Of a stretch of DNA of 5,145 nucleotides, positions 1 through 5,098 are shown one piece after another; position 1 is the stretch's first letter, and every line of letters starts with the position of its first letter. Origin of the DNA: a bacterium (GTDB lineage Bacteria; Patescibacteriota; Minisyncoccia; Phycocordibacterales; GCA-002787175); assembly GCA_030689285.1 (NCBI GenBank), contig JAUYJM010000032.1, forward strand, positions 1-5,145, in the 5' to 3' direction. The position numbers were made by a program, and so were the translations under genes. A model generated the notes under the pieces. It was not told the origin of the DNA and did no database searches. It worked only from the letters and a program-made list of their open reading frames with translations.

Positions 1-163
1 ACTTTGAATTACGAAACTCCAAATCCGCGTCTTTCTTTTCAATTTCGGCTACGGCTTTGCAAAAATTATTCAACAGATACGCTGTATATGCCTCATAATT
101 TTTGCTTCGCCTCGCTCGAAATTGAAAAGAAATCCATCGGAAGCGAGTTTCGTAATTCAAAGT
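1..163. repeat. Long imperfect palindrome (163 bp, 19-bp perfect ends)
   Basis: The outer arms 1-19 and 145-163 are perfect reverse complements (19 of 19). Further in, 32-47 pairs perfectly with 117-132 (16 bp) and 59-69 pairs with 95-105 (11 bp). The segments between are only partly complementary, and the centre is about 70-94. The whole block could fold as one long interrupted hairpin or cruciform. It contains no convincing coding sequence. The layout resembles a MITE-like or REP-like intergenic element, but no transposase or clear target-site duplication is visible. The left arm begins at base 1, so the element may extend outside the window. Confidence 0.85.
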
Positions 164-173
164 AAGAAACAGA

Positions 174-178
174 AAGGA
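174..178 (+). promoter_or_regulatory. Shine-Dalgarno for the 185-466 gene
   Basis: AAGGA lies 6 nt before the GTG at 185. It is the only clear Shine-Dalgarno before a gene start in this window, and it decides the choice of GTG 185 over the in-frame ATG at 221. Confidence 0.6.
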
Positions 179-184
179 TAAAAA

Positions 185-466
185 GTGAAAGAAAAAGACA
201 TCTTGTTGGGAAGAGTCTCTATGTGCATCAAAAGCGCCTTGAGACTGCCGATAAATACTACTTCAGACTATGAAATAGCAAAGAACGAGCTTGTGGAAGT
301 CGGCGCCTACTTTTATGAAGTTTTTGGGTGGGTGATTACCTTCCCAAAACGAAAGCAGGGATGGACGCTGTCGTCCTTGAGCTCTTATCTACAGGAAAAC
401 CAAAGTTCTTTCCAGAAAGAACAGCATATTCCGACTTCAACGAAGCCGGAAGACATGCCCGAGTAA
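185..466 (+). CDS. Hypothetical protein, 93 aa
   Basis: I do not recognise this protein. The GTG start follows a good Shine-Dalgarno (AAGGA, 6-nt spacing), and the TAA stop at 464-466 lies within the left arm of a strong terminator, which supports this reading frame. The product has no signal peptide and no obvious membrane helix. A central aromatic-rich segment (about residues 41-60, including FGWVITFP followed by KRKQGW) could be a small folded core. The last 25 residues are polar (Q, E, S, P) and probably disordered. An overlapping frame (328-543) is open but has no Shine-Dalgarno and runs through the terminator, so I treat it as a shadow. The gene starts 21 bp after the palindromic element and appears to be transcribed alone. 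Its function is unknown. Confidence 0.6.
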   Translation: MKEKDILLGRVSMCIKSALRLPINTTSDYEIAKNELVEVGAYFYEVFGWVITFPKRKQGWTLSSLSSYLQENQSSFQKEQHIPTSTKPEDMPE

Positions 467-500
467 TGTATGAAGGGGTTTATACATACTCGGGTTTTTT
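458..500 (+). terminator. Rho-independent terminator overlapping a stop codon
   Basis: CCCGAGT (458-464) pairs with ACTCGGG (488-494). After a one-base bulge, ATGTAT (466-471) pairs with ATACAT (482-487), and weaker pairs continue to a GGGG loop (475-478). Six Ts follow (495-500). The TAA stop of the upstream gene lies at the bulge, so the hairpin is partly coding. Confidence 0.9.
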
Positions 501-748
501 AAATTTTCTGAAACTCTTTAGTCGTTGTCTTGAATTATCTTGAATCGCGAAACTTATATCGTAACCGCAATGAGTCACGAAATGCAAAGCAACCTCTGAA
601 ATGACTAAGATTTGGGCAAAGGCCATGTGAACGGTCTCTTCAGAAGTTATGTCGTGGGGAGCGACTCAAGATAAATTCCAGAGAACCGGACAGATTTGCA
701 GATTCCGACACTTGTGGATAACGGCCTTCGCTCAAGTTTTTTTAGTGT
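501..748. other. Intergenic region without a convincing gene
   Basis: I found no open frame with a plausible start and protein-like composition, and no tRNA or other RNA that I recognise. An open frame from 649 mostly shadows the gene at 761. Visible details are a direct repeat TCTTGAAT (528-535 and 538-545), a 14-mer at 541-554 that resembles the end of the palindromic element at 1-163 (12 of 14 positions), and a small GTCG...CGAC hairpin near 649-665. A perfect DnaA-box 9-mer is listed separately. An unrecognised small RNA cannot be excluded. Confidence 0.5.
713..721 (-). promoter_or_regulatory. Single DnaA-box-like 9-mer (TTATCCACA)
   Basis: TGTGGATAA on the plus strand is the exact reverse complement of the classical DnaA box TTATCCACA. 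It lies 39 bp before the ATG at 761. It stands alone, with no cluster of boxes, no dnaA or dnaN gene and no AT-rich unwinding region with repeats, so it does not indicate an origin. It could be a DnaA-regulated promoter site or chance. Confidence 0.3.
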
Positions 749-757
749 TAATATACT
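746..757 (+). promoter_or_regulatory. Putative -10 region for the 85-aa gene
   Basis: TG (746-747), one base, then TAATAT (749-754) forms a weak extended -10. It would place the transcription start at about 761, the A of the ATG. TATACT (752-757) is an alternative. No good -35 hexamer and no Shine-Dalgarno are visible, so a leaderless message is the simplest reading. Confidence 0.35.
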
Positions 758-760
758 TTT

Positions 761-1018
761 ATGAGCAACAAAGTCTCCATATATACTGCCATTTGCGTCA
801 TTTTTGCGACAGTTGTGGTTTTATGGTTTTTAACAAAACCGTGGCCCGCAGATGACGAACTTCAAAACGCGACAGACGCTATTGACCAAGCGAGCATAGA
901 TATAAATTCGTCTGTTGTGCCGCCCTCGGCAAACCCCGCTAAGGATGCCGTGCCTGCGGTGAATCCTATTGAAAAAACTAATCCATTTAAAGATGAATAC
1001 CAAAACCCTTTTGAATAG
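761..1018 (+). CDS. Small membrane-anchored protein with C-terminal NPF repeats, 85 aa
   Basis: The protein starts with a short polar segment, then a hydrophobic helix (about residues 7-24) that fits a signal anchor. A proline/alanine-rich linker follows and is probably outside the membrane. The extreme C-terminus carries three NP[IF] units: NPI at 68-70, NPF at 74-76 and NPF at 82-84, with K/E/D residues between them. I recall similar endings in Patescibacteria hypothetical proteins but cannot verify this here. There is no Shine-Dalgarno before ATG 761. The last 26 nt overlap the start of the next gene in another frame, so the two are very likely co-transcribed and possibly translationally coupled. 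A role as a membrane tether or partner for the secreted cysteine-repeat protein is inferred from gene order only. Confidence 0.75.
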   Translation: MSNKVSIYTAICVIFATVVVLWFLTKPWPADDELQNATDAIDQASIDINSSVVPPSANPAKDAVPAVNPIEKTNPFKDEYQNPFE

Positions 1019-2756
1019 AAAAAACGCGTTGGTTTTGCCAGCAATTTTAGGTTTGATTATCTTTGCGTCAGCCGCTTTTGCCGCCAATATTTCTGATATA
1101 GAATTTCCCGTGGCCGAGCTCGGTAGCTGCGCCTCCAAAGAAGAATGCAGAGAATACTGCCACCGGTCGGAGAATATTCGGGCGTGCAGAGAATTTGCGG
1201 CTAGGCATGGCATTGGAGAGGCAGAAAGACAGTTGAAAAAGTACGAACGTATTATGGCAAACGGCGGGCCCGGCAACTGCGCCGCGGGAGTATCGGACCC
1301 TGAAAAAAGCTGTAAAAATTACTGCAGTCTGCCTAGCAATATGCGCGACTGCATTGCTTATGCAAAATCTCAAGGTCTTATGGAAGGCAGAGAGCTTGAA
1401 GAAGCGGAAAAAGTTTTGAAAGCCCTAGACTCGGGAGTGCCGCTTCCTGCCGGCTGTACCAACGAAGAGTCCTGCAGAGAAACCTGCGACCACCCGGCTA
1501 CTATAGAAATTGCCAAAGAATGTTTTGATTTTGCCGAAAAAGCGGGTCTTTTGCCGCCCGAAGTTAACAGAGAAAAAGCTCTGAAAATGTTTAGACTTGT
1601 GGAGGATGGTAAGGCTCCGTTTAAGACGCTCAGAGAATTTGAGCAATGCGACAACCCGCCGTCTGAAGAGATTTTTGAAAAATGCCTGAATTTCGCCGCA
1701 GAAAACGGAATGATACCAGCTGGAGAACTTGAAATGATAAGAAAGACCGGAGGAAGAGGTCCCGGCGGCTGTCGGGGTGAGGAGCAATGCGACGCGTACT
1801 GTAAAGTCCGTGAGGAAGAGTGTTTTGAGTTTGCGGTAAAACACGATTTGATAAGACCCGAAGACAGAGCCAGAATGCAGGAGGGAACAAAAAGAATGCG
1901 AGCGGAACTTGATATGGCGCCTGAAGAAGTCAAGATTTGCATAAATGAAACTATAGGAACCGAGCAACTAGAAGAAATCTTGTCCGGGAAAAGGCCGCCG
2001 GGCAGAGAAATAGGCGAGAGGATGAGAAGTTGTTTTGAAAAGCACTTTAGGAACCGAAATTCTGGAGAAGTAGGTGAGGAAAGAGTGATGGAGGAAAGGC
2101 GTTTTGACGACAGGCAGGGAGATTTTGAAAGAGGTGAAATGGGGGGGGACAAGCATTTCGGTTTTCCGCCTGAAGTCAAAAAATGCCTTGAAAGCAAACT
2201 TGGAAGCGATGGGCTTCTCAAATTAGAGAATCCGAAGGAAAGACCTAGCGCTGAAGTGGAGAGAATAGTAGGCGAATGTTTCCGGCAATTTGAGACAAGG
2301 CGACAAAATGAAATGCATCGGAACGAGGGGAATTTTTATGAAGGCGAAGATATGATGGAATTCCGGAGGGGCGGGGATTTTGAAGAGTCTTATTCGGAAG
2401 AAGAAAGGCGAAAATTTGAAGAAATACGCCAAAGAAATATGCCGTCGGAATTTAGAAGCGAGGAAATGATGAGAATGGAAAATGGAGAGATGTATTTTCG
2501 AGATGACGGAAGAAGCGGATTTGAAATGATGGACAAAAGATACGCTCCGGCAAGAGATGGGCAAATACCGCCTACAGAGCCGTCGCGGGATTTTTTTGAA
2601 GGACAAAATTATAATTATGATAGCCGAGATTATGTAAATGAACCGCCTCCGGAGGATACAAGGACGCAGGAAAGTCCAACATCCCGAATCTGGCCGAGAG
2701 CAGACGAGAGTTTGTCCGCCAGCATATTTTCCGCGATAAAGCTGGAAAAGAAATAG
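993..2756 (+). CDS. Secreted multi-repeat cysteine-rich protein, 587 aa
   Basis: I chose ATG 993 because it gives a clean signal peptide: basic residues to about 11, a hydrophobic core 13-29 and an AFA cleavage site at residue 30. An upstream in-frame TTG (969) would only add a charged extension. The exported part has 22 cysteines, with none in the signal peptide. Five repeats end in CxxFA or CxxYA, with cysteines at 46/52/56/65, 96/107/111/120, 155/161/165/177, 219/231 (central pair missing) and 260/266/270/277. A second repeat type follows twice (about 309-352 and 391-433), each with two cysteines exactly 31 residues apart (316/347 and 398/429) and a PxEVKxC start. Residues 434-587 are rich in E, R, M, F and D and look disordered. 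The likely location is the cell surface or exterior, with disulphide-stabilised helical repeats. Its activity is unknown. Confidence 0.85.
   Translation: MNTKTLLNRKNALVLPAILGLIIFASAAFAANISDIEFPVAELGSCASKEECREYCHRSENIRACREFAARHGIGEAERQLKKYERIMANGGPGNCAAGVSDPEKSCKNYCSLPSNMRDCIAYAKSQGLMEGRELEEAEKVLKALDSGVPLPAGCTNEESCRETCDHPATIEIAKECFDFAEKAGLLPPEVNREKALKMFRLVEDGKAPFKTLREFEQCDNPPSEEIFEKCLNFAAENGMIPAGELEMIRKTGGRGPGGCRGEEQCDAYCKVREEECFEFAVKHDLIRPEDRARMQEGTKRMRAELDMAPEEVKICINETIGTEQLEEILSGKRPPGREIGERMRSCFEKHFRNRNSGEVGEERVMEERRFDDRQGDFERGEMGGDKHFGFPPEVKKCLESKLGSDGLLKLENPKERPSAEVERIVGECFRQFETRRQNEMHRNEGNFYEGEDMMEFRRGGDFEESYSEEERRKFEEIRQRNMPSEFRSEEMMRMENGEMYFRDDGRSGFEMMDKRYAPARDGQIPPTEPSRDFFEGQNYNYDSRDYVNEPPPEDTRTQESPTSRIWPRADESLSASIFSAIKLEKK
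2141..2148 (+). repeat. G8 homopolymer inside the coding region
   Basis: Eight consecutive Gs encode the end of Met, Gly-Gly and the start of Asp at residues 383-386 of the secreted protein. Loss of one G would bring a stop at 2224-2226, and gain of one G a stop at 2171-2173. Either change would remove the last two-cysteine repeat and the charged tail. Confidence 0.9.
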
Positions 2757-2764
2757 AAAAAATG

Positions 2765-2806
2765 AAAATGTCGTTGGCCGCCTTAGGCGGCCAACGACAT
2801 TTTTTT
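2765..2806. terminator. Perfect 18-bp hairpin terminator, probably bidirectional
   Basis: 2765-2782 and 2786-2803 are perfect reverse complements around a 3-nt loop (TTA), with a GC-rich upper stem. T continues to 2806 on the plus strand. An A-rich stretch at 2756-2768 supplies Us for minus-strand transcripts. It lies between converging genes (stops at 2756 and 2839), which suits termination in both directions. Confidence 0.92.
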
Positions 2807-2838
2807 AGTCAAACGCATCCTCTCTCTAAAAACACTTG

Positions 2839-3315
2839 CTATCCCAAAACCTTTCTTAACCCCGAATGTCTATCCGCCCACGGCATCGTCATCAGCTTTT
2901 TATCCAAACCGAAAACCCTCCCAGCGTTTACGGTGGCGAACAGGAGAAGCACGGAAGCGTAGATTATGTGTTCATCCACAATATATGAATGGGCGTTCGG
3001 ATAAGGGAAATCCAAAACTGGAAAATAATACAGCATCATAAGCGCGGCGCCAAGCACTCCGGAAAGTCTCACACAAACCCCGAAAATGAGTGAAACGCCA
3101 AGAAGAGTAAGCCCCCACTCATTTATAAAATTTATTACAGGCAGGATGCTTGGCTCCAAAAACCAAGAGAAAAAACCCGGAAAAGTTTTTGCCCCTTGAA
3201 GATACCCTGCGGCAGACCAGTTTGGGTCCGCTATTTTCGTAACACCTGCGTAAAACATAAGCCAACCCAAAGAAAGGCGAAGCAAGACCAGAATAAATTT
3301 ATAGCTATTCTTCAT
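2839..3315 (-). CDS. DoxX/DoxD-family membrane protein, 158 aa
   Basis: This is a small four-helix membrane protein with DoxX-family features. Helix 1 (about 8-25) is followed by a K-DP-W-A--GYL segment (about 27-40) typical of DoxX/DoxD-like proteins. Helix 2 is at about 66-82, helix 3 at 84-100 and helix 4 at 115-133, with a basic C-terminal tail. DoxD is a subunit of archaeal thiosulfate:quinone oxidoreductase, and other DoxX proteins are linked to redox or oxidative-stress functions. Which applies here cannot be told, and no DoxA partner is in the window. The ATG at 3315 has no Shine-Dalgarno, but an extended -10 promoter lies just upstream. The gene follows the pseudopilins on the same strand and may also receive read-through. 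It converges on the cysteine-repeat gene across a shared terminator. Confidence 0.8.
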   Translation of the reverse strand: MKNSYKFILVLLRLSLGWLMFYAGVTKIADPNWSAAGYLQGAKTFPGFFSWFLEPSILPVINFINEWGLTLLGVSLIFGVCVRLSGVLGAALMMLYYFPVLDFPYPNAHSYIVDEHIIYASVLLLFATVNAGRVFGLDKKLMTMPWADRHSGLRKVLG

Positions 3316-3342
3316 AAAAATAGAATTAGTTACTAATGTTTA

Positions 3343-3351
3343 ATTATACCA
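3343..3351 (-). promoter_or_regulatory. Extended -10 promoter of the DoxX-like gene
   Basis: On the minus strand the sequence reads TGG-TATAAT: a consensus -10 (3343-3348) with the TGn extension (3349-3351). No good -35 is visible, as is usual for extended -10 promoters. The predicted start is near 3336, leaving a leader of about 20 nt. An 11-bp near-perfect palindrome, TTAGTTACTAA (3326-3336), covers the predicted start and could be an operator. Confidence 0.6.
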
Positions 3352-3381
3352 AACCCAGCCGATACGGTCCTAGACGATATC

Positions 3382-3397
3382 CACAGTACAGACTGTG
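3382..3397. other. Short hairpin just after the second pseudopilin stop
   Basis: CACAGT (3382-3387) and ACTGTG (3392-3397) form a 6-bp stem with a 4-nt loop directly after the TGA at 3399-3401. It has no T-tract, so it is at best a weak or RNA-stabilising structure. Read-through from the pseudopilin genes into the DoxX-like gene is therefore possible. Confidence 0.35.
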
Positions 3398-3398
3398 T

Positions 3399-3956
3399 TC
3401 AAGGGCATACCTGCACAACTAAAACATTTATTATATCATCCTCGTCATAGAGGTTGTTGCCGACTCCGTTTGGGCCGTAAGAGCCAACCGCAACGGCCTG
3501 TTCTCTGTCGTCAAAGTCTCCAATGTCATAATCCGTATCAAAAAAATATTTGTTGCCCCAAGGGTCCAATGGCACTTCGCTTATATATGGACCATTCCAA
3601 CCCGGATAGTCTCCCGAATCCGCCGTCAGTCCCGCTTGAGGGTCGCCGAGGTCTTGGACTTCGTTGTTGTCGCCATTGGCGCACGCGGTTACACCCACCT
3701 GTTGCGGACTGGGCGAACCAGCCGCCGCTTCACGTCCGGGCCAAAATTCGGTATCGTCGGCCAATAATTCTATTGCAATATTAAGCTGGTTTACGACTAT
3801 ACTAGCCTGCGCGATCTTCGCTTTTTGTCTTGCGGTATTTAAGGCGGTTATAACCATCGTGGATAGAAGGGCAAGAATGCTTATTACGACAAGGATTTCC
3901 ACCAGAGAAAAACCCGAGTTCAATAGAAACTTCTTCTTAAGATTGCAAGAGAGCAT
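3399..3956 (-). CDS. GspG-like pseudopilin, copy 2 (185 aa)
   Basis: This is a class III signal-peptide protein. The basic leader (15 residues, KKK at 7-9) ends at G15, and prepilin peptidase would cut before FSLVE (16-20), which has the conserved Glu at mature position 5. The hydrophobic N-terminal helix (about 16-40) should anchor it in the membrane before assembly. The C-terminal domain has the GspG-type DPWGNKY motif (131-137) and the acidic calcium-site-like loop ending in DEDDI (171-175). C92 and C184 match the cysteines in copy 1 and may form a disulphide. ATG 3956 was chosen because the longer frame from 4019 would give an implausibly long leader overlapping the upstream gene. There is no Shine-Dalgarno. 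It is a tandem duplicate of the gene at 3997-4569, about 70% identical in the mature part by eye. It could build a pseudopilus or be a minor pilin, but no secretion ATPase or other machinery is in the window. Confidence 0.88.
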   Translation of the reverse strand: MLSCNLKKKFLLNSGFSLVEILVVISILALLSTMVITALNTARQKAKIAQASIVVNQLNIAIELLADDTEFWPGREAAAGSPSPQQVGVTACANGDNNEVQDLGDPQAGLTADSGDYPGWNGPYISEVPLDPWGNKYFFDTDYDIGDFDDREQAVAVGSYGPNGVGNNLYDEDDIINVLVVQVCP

Positions 3957-4270
3957 AAAATTTATACATAAACAAAATTTTAAGTCTGTAATGACTTTAC
4001 GGAGCACAGACTCCCTCAAAAATTACTCTTATTATATCATCCTCGTCATAGAGGTTGTTGCCGACTCCATTTTGGCCATACGATCCTATAACCACAGCTC
4101 TCTCACCCTCTTCATAGCCGTCCAATTCATAATCCGTATCAAAAAAATATTTGTTGCCCCAGGGGTCTAAGGGAACTTCGCGAATATATGGACCGTCCCA
4201 TCCTGTGTAATCTCCGGAATCCGCCGTCAGTCCCGCTTGAGGGTCGCCGAGGTCTTGGACTTCGTTGTTG
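3428..4270 (-). repeat. Tandem duplication with DNA-identical blocks in the pseudopilin genes
   Basis: Three blocks are identical between the two genes at a constant 601-bp offset: 3428-3467 with 4029-4068 (40 bp), 3526-3560 with 4127-4161 (35 bp), and 3616-3669 with 4217-4270 (54 bp). The stretches between them have diverged, including amino acid changes. After 4270 the offset shifts to 604 because copy 1 has one extra codon. Confidence 0.9.
3961..3966 (-). promoter_or_regulatory. Possible internal -10 before pseudopilin copy 2
   Basis: TATAAA on the minus strand lies 4 nt before the ATG at 3956, in an AT-rich 40-bp gap without a Shine-Dalgarno. Its position would give a near-leaderless message, as for the gene at 4566-5063. 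No good -35 is visible, so this is weak. Confidence 0.25.
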
Positions 4271-4569
4271 CTCGCTGATGCTCCGCACGAAACTTTTCCA
4301 ACCTCTTGAGGTTCAGGGCCTCCGGCCGCCGCTTCGCGTCCCGGCCAAAATCCGGTATCGGCGGCCAACGATTCTATGGCGATATTGAGTTGATTTATGA
4401 CTATCTCCGCCTGCACGGTCTGCGCTTTAAGTCTAGCGATATTTAAGGCGGTTACCACCACCGTGGAAAGAACACTAAGGATACCTATCACAATAAGAAT
4501 CTCCACCAAAGAAAATCCTTTTTGCAAAGCTGGTTTGTTTTTAAATCGTAAGAAAAACATTGCGTTCAT
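3997..4569 (-). CDS. GspG-like pseudopilin, copy 1 (190 aa)
   Basis: The leader of 18 residues, with several lysines and arginines, ends at G18. Prepilin peptidase would cleave before FSLVE (19-23), with Glu at mature position 5. A hydrophobic helix (19-43) leads into the long alpha-1 segment. The globular part carries DPWGNKY (135-141) and a loop with GQNGVGNN and DEDDI (166-179), corresponding to the calcium site of GspG major pseudopilins. C95 and C188 are shared with copy 2. The ATG overlaps the TGA of the upstream transporter gene by 4 bp (ATGA), which supports this start and suggests translational coupling. An internal Met at residue 4 is an alternative. It is one of two tandem paralogues. 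The partners for assembly (prepilin peptidase, ATPase, platform protein) must be elsewhere. Confidence 0.9.
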   Translation of the reverse strand: MNAMFFLRFKNKPALQKGFSLVEILIVIGILSVLSTVVVTALNIARLKAQTVQAEIVINQLNIAIESLAADTGFWPGREAAAGGPEPQEVGKVSCGASASNNEVQDLGDPQAGLTADSGDYTGWDGPYIREVPLDPWGNKYFFDTDYELDGYEEGERAVVIGSYGQNGVGNNLYDEDDIIRVIFEGVCAP

Positions 4570-5063
4570 TTTAGAACCGCGCCGACCATTACTCCTATAA
4601 AGACAGCCACACCTCCTATTACAAACATTCTAACGGCGCTTCGCAAAAGTTTGGTGTGCAAAATTTTCGCGCTCAAAAGTCCAAGAGTGAGAAGGGCGAG
4701 AAGCGTAAAGATTATGGAAATTGGAAAAGCAGCCGCGGGTTGCCAAAAGATATAAGGAAACAGGGGAATGAGACCTGCCAAAAAATATGATACGAACATT
4801 ACAACCGCGTCTACGACAGAACGGACGCCTCCGGACTGCTTGGGAGACGACTCTTCTATAGAGCGTTCAGACAAAAAACTTCCAGAGCCCATAGAGAAAG
4901 CCTCCACAAATATGAGAATGACGCCCGCGGTGATTATGTCTCCGCGGCCGACATCGGCCGTGGAGAGCCCCGCAAGCAGCCCTACCGTAGATACAAGACT
5001 GTCTTCCACGCCAAAAATAAAGTTCCTAACATAGGACAAAAAAATGGGTCTGGAACTTGCCAT
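4566..5063 (-). CDS. Short VIT1/CCC1-family transporter-like protein, 165 aa
   Basis: The protein resembles the vacuolar iron transporter (VIT1/CCC1) family, which exports Fe2+ or Mn2+ from the cytoplasm. Helix 1 (about 12-34) holds the family FGVEDSLVSTVG region with D21. Helix 2 (42-64) holds EAFSMGSGSFLSER, including E54, M58 and E66. These residue types line the ion path in known members. Three more helices follow (about 82-104, 113-131, 142-164), giving five in total. Only about 18 residues separate helices 2 and 3, so the cytosolic metal-binding domain of plant VIT1 is missing, as in other short prokaryotic homologues. ATG 5063 has no Shine-Dalgarno but coincides with the predicted transcription start of a good promoter. 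It is the first gene of a minus-strand operon and is coupled (ATGA) to the pseudopilin gene. The metal specificity is not shown. Confidence 0.82.
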   Translation of the reverse strand: MASSRPIFLSYVRNFIFGVEDSLVSTVGLLAGLSTADVGRGDIITAGVILIFVEAFSMGSGSFLSERSIEESSPKQSGGVRSVVDAVVMFVSYFLAGLIPLFPYIFWQPAAAFPISIIFTLLALLTLGLLSAKILHTKLLRSAVRMFVIGGVAVFIGVMVGAVLK

Positions 5064-5069
5064 ATATGA

Positions 5070-5098
5070 ATTATACGTTATGACTGTCTCTTTTTCAA
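5070..5098 (-). promoter_or_regulatory. Sigma70-type promoter of the transporter-pseudopilin operon
   Basis: On the minus strand, TTGAAA (5093-5098) is followed by a 17-bp spacer and a consensus TATAAT (5070-5075). Transcription should start at about 5063, which is the A of the ATG, so the message is predicted to be leaderless. Confidence 0.75.

Noticed and set aside
328..543. Open frame overlapping the 185-466 gene (71 aa)
   Set aside because: It has a GTG start without a Shine-Dalgarno and runs through the rho-independent terminator at 458-500; the other frame has a better start and stop placement.
501..760. Possible structured RNA gene or replication origin
   Set aside because: Only short hairpins and one DnaA box were found; nothing matches tRNA, tmRNA, SRP RNA or a clustered origin that I can recognise by eye.
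649..855. Open frame of 68 aa before and into the 85-aa gene
   Set aside because: It has no Shine-Dalgarno and a composition unlike a real protein, and it overlaps the better-supported gene at 761, which has a membrane helix and the NPF tail.
969..992. TTG start extending the secreted protein by 8 residues
   Set aside because: It has no Shine-Dalgarno, and the extension only adds charge before a complete signal peptide starting at ATG 993.
1128..1860. Cysteine repeats read as zinc fingers or ferredoxin-type clusters
   Set aside because: The spacing (CxxxC centre with outer cysteines) and the signal peptide fit disulphides outside the cytoplasm better than metal or Fe-S binding, and no CxxC or CxxCxxC motif is present.
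1370..2221. Long minus-strand open frame (283 aa) opposite the secreted protein
   Set aside because: It is a serine/proline-rich antisense shadow of a purine-rich coding strand; the plus strand has a signal peptide and repeated motifs.
3957..4019. Upstream start for pseudopilin copy 2
   Set aside because: It would overlap the preceding gene by 23 bp and give a 36-residue leader before the cleavage glycine; ATG 3956 gives a normal 15-residue leader.
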